From Nitrososphaerales archaeon (lineage in GTDB: Archaea > Thermoproteota > Nitrososphaeria > Nitrososphaerales > UBA57): a DNA stretch of 14,568 bases. The stretch lies in contig JAKUSK010000017.1 in the NCBI GenBank assembly GCA_022449325.1, positions 1 to 14,568 on the forward strand, given 5' to 3'. Positions 13,299 through 14,568 of this stretch are shown piece after piece. The notes under the pieces are model-generated. The model ran no database searches. It was not told where the DNA came from and was given only the letters and a program-made list of their open reading frames with translations. Numbering within the stretch: position 1 is the stretch's first letter; each line of letters opens with the position of its first letter. The translations under genes and the position numbers were made by a program.

Positions 13299-14568
13299 AT
13301 GAAGAATTTAATTGCATTTGCATTAATCTTTACAATCATCTTATTTGTAGTCCCATTCGTTTCTCCTGCTTTTGGACAGGTGGGACCTCTTGTTACAATC
13401 TCACGTCCAATACAAACTTGGCAAGCTGACTGGTACACTATTGAAATTACTCAACTTAATCAATCTATGGAAATATTCTTTTCTCATCCAGTTCCTGTCG
13501 ACGATATGGGGTTGCTTCTTTATGAATACGATATCTCTGAAATTTATGACCCAGAAACAAATTTTCAACCTGTAGCATCAGGTAGAAATTATTGGTATTC
13601 TAATACTATATTAGTTGCTTTCCCAAATGTTCCTCCTGGCATCTATACGCTATCAATTCTCGCTTTTAATGTAATGTCTGAAGAACAAACAAGTTACAAT
13701 ATTGAATCTAACATCCCGCTTAATTATCTTGGCACAACTCATTTTATGGATCTTTCTGTTGATGGATTAGATGATACATATCCAACAACTGTAACATGGG
13801 ACTTTCTTGGTAAAACGTATACACAAGAAACATCTGATCAATGGTTTATGTGGGCAGACGATAGCAGCACTTTCAAAGTAGACAAAACTATACCTATAGA
13901 TTCTTCAGAACGTTTTCGTGCAAACAGTGATGCACAATGGACTGTAGTTCAATATGAAGTATTTGAAGTTTCTTATTTCCGACAGTTTCTTTCTACTATT
14001 AGTTTATTAGGAGTTGATTCTCCAATTGACTTTTCTTTTACTAGTGGCGGCAAAGTAATTGAAGCTGATATACAAGATTCTTGGAGCGACTGGGTTGATG
14101 ACGGACGTTCTTTAGTTCTTCCTCGCATTATTGAACAAAGTCCAAGTGAACGTTATATTACAACTGACGATGTCGTCATAAAAGTCGATAAACCTGTTAA
14201 TCACCTTATTGATTATACTCATCAATGGCTAGTACCTATTAGTCAAAATACTAATACAAATATTCCAATATCGATTTCTTTCCTTGGCAATCTTGAAAAT
14301 CATGTTATAAATGAAAAGCTAAGTTTATGGATTGACGATGATTCCGATATCTCACTACCCCAAACAATTTCTCCTAAACCTCTCCATAGATGGACTCTAG
14401 ATTCTAATTTACTCAACATAAATTCTGCTTCTGCTATTGAAATCAACTACCAAGAACAAATAAAACCTACTATTATCACTAGTGGCTTGACTTCCAGTTA
14501 TCCTGCTTCTATTACCTATACATCACAAGGTCAAACGTACACTGAAAGTTCCTCATCTATTTGGTCTA
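13299..14568 (+). CDS. Secreted tandem-repeat protein, N-terminal part (open at window end)
   Basis: I do not recognise a named family. The frame from the ATG at 13299 is open for 423 codons and runs off the window, so the C-terminus is missing. A signal peptide (1-26, ending SPAFGQ) is followed by a beta-rich domain (about 28-147) containing NVPPGIYTLSI, reminiscent of prepeptidase-C-terminal-like or Ig-like folds. From residue 148 the chain consists of tandem units of about 80 residues: 148-227, 228-307, 308-385 and a partial one from 386. Each shows a Tyr/Ile-Pro strand, a Gly, a W-x-D/DD turn (WADDSS, WVDDGR, WIDDDS) and an S-x-x-E/H-R pair (SSERF, PSERY, PLHRW). It is likely a cell-surface or secreted beta-solenoid-like or bead-string protein, and could be a partner of the upstream importer. 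Confidence 0.8.
   Translation, partial: MKNLIAFALIFTIILFVVPFVSPAFGQVGPLVTISRPIQTWQADWYTIEITQLNQSMEIFFSHPVPVDDMGLLLYEYDISEIYDPETNFQPVASGRNYWYSNTILVAFPNVPPGIYTLSILAFNVMSEEQTSYNIESNIPLNYLGTTHFMDLSVDGLDDTYPTTVTWDFLGKTYTQETSDQWFMWADDSSTFKVDKTIPIDSSERFRANSDAQWTVVQYEVFEVSYFRQFLSTISLLGVDSPIDFSFTSGGKVIEADIQDSWSDWVDDGRSLVLPRIIEQSPSERYITTDDVVIKVDKPVNHLIDYTHQWLVPISQNTNTNIPISISFLGNLENHVINEKLSLWIDDDSDISLPQTISPKPLHRWTLDSNLLNINSASAIEINYQEQIKPTIITSGLTSSYPASITYTSQGQTYTESSSSIWS

Noticed and set aside
13372..13575. Plus-strand frame of 67 codons starting at a TTG
   Set aside because: It overlaps in another frame the signal-peptide-bearing repeat protein that starts at 13299 and stays open to the window end, which is the better coding candidate.
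1..14568. CRISPR arrays, tRNA or rRNA genes, insertion sequences, prophage or defence genes
   Set aside because: No regularly spaced DNA repeats, RNA-gene motifs, transposase or integrase motifs or terminal inverted repeats were seen on either strand.

Overview
The window reads as a piece of an AT-rich (roughly one-third GC by eye), probably planktonic archaeal genome. Archaeal signs: a polyprenyl-phosphate GlcNAc-1-phosphate transferase of the archaeal/eukaryal N-glycosylation type, a single-OB-fold SSB, surface proteins anchored by a C-terminal membrane helix instead of a lipobox, TATA-like elements about 25 bp before start codons with almost no leader, and a T-run terminator. I lean to a heterotrophic Thermoproteota/Nitrososphaeria-related lineage, with low confidence. 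No rRNA, tRNA, CRISPR, transposase or phage gene is visible.

Layout. Minus strand, 23-1246: a small two-helix membrane protein downstream of the GlcNAc-1-P transferase. Plus strand, 1326-1616: SSB, divergent from the transferase. Minus strand, 1613-2763: a TauE/SafE-type permease and a DUF1634-type partner, overlapping by 4 bp and running tail-to-tail into SSB. Plus strand, 2868-3680: a membrane-anchored coiled-coil protein of unknown function. Plus strand, 3747-13238: a five-gene operon of (1) a surface-anchored six-Asp-box beta-propeller, (2) a 912-residue peptide-type solute-binding protein, (3) an OppB-type permease, (4) an OppC-type permease with an extra outer domain of about 200 residues, and (5) a single polypeptide holding both ATPase domains. 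Gaps are 9 and 23 bp, then 4-bp overlaps. A T-run follows. Plus strand, 13299 to the window end: the start of a large secreted protein made of tandem repeats of about 80 residues, open at the edge.

How they work together. The operon looks like a complete uptake system of the family 5 (oligopeptide/dipeptide or oligosaccharide) ABC class, co-expressed with a cell-surface beta-propeller that might bind or process polymeric substrate. The best candidate for something undescribed is the solute-binding protein. Its two halves appear in circularly permuted order: the usual C-terminal half comes first, the usual N-terminal half second, and the new ends lie at the normal crossover between lobes. Together with the propeller partner, the enlarged OppC and the OppD-OppF fusion, this would be a structurally unusual import machine. 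The minus-strand genes and SSB look like ordinary neighbours.
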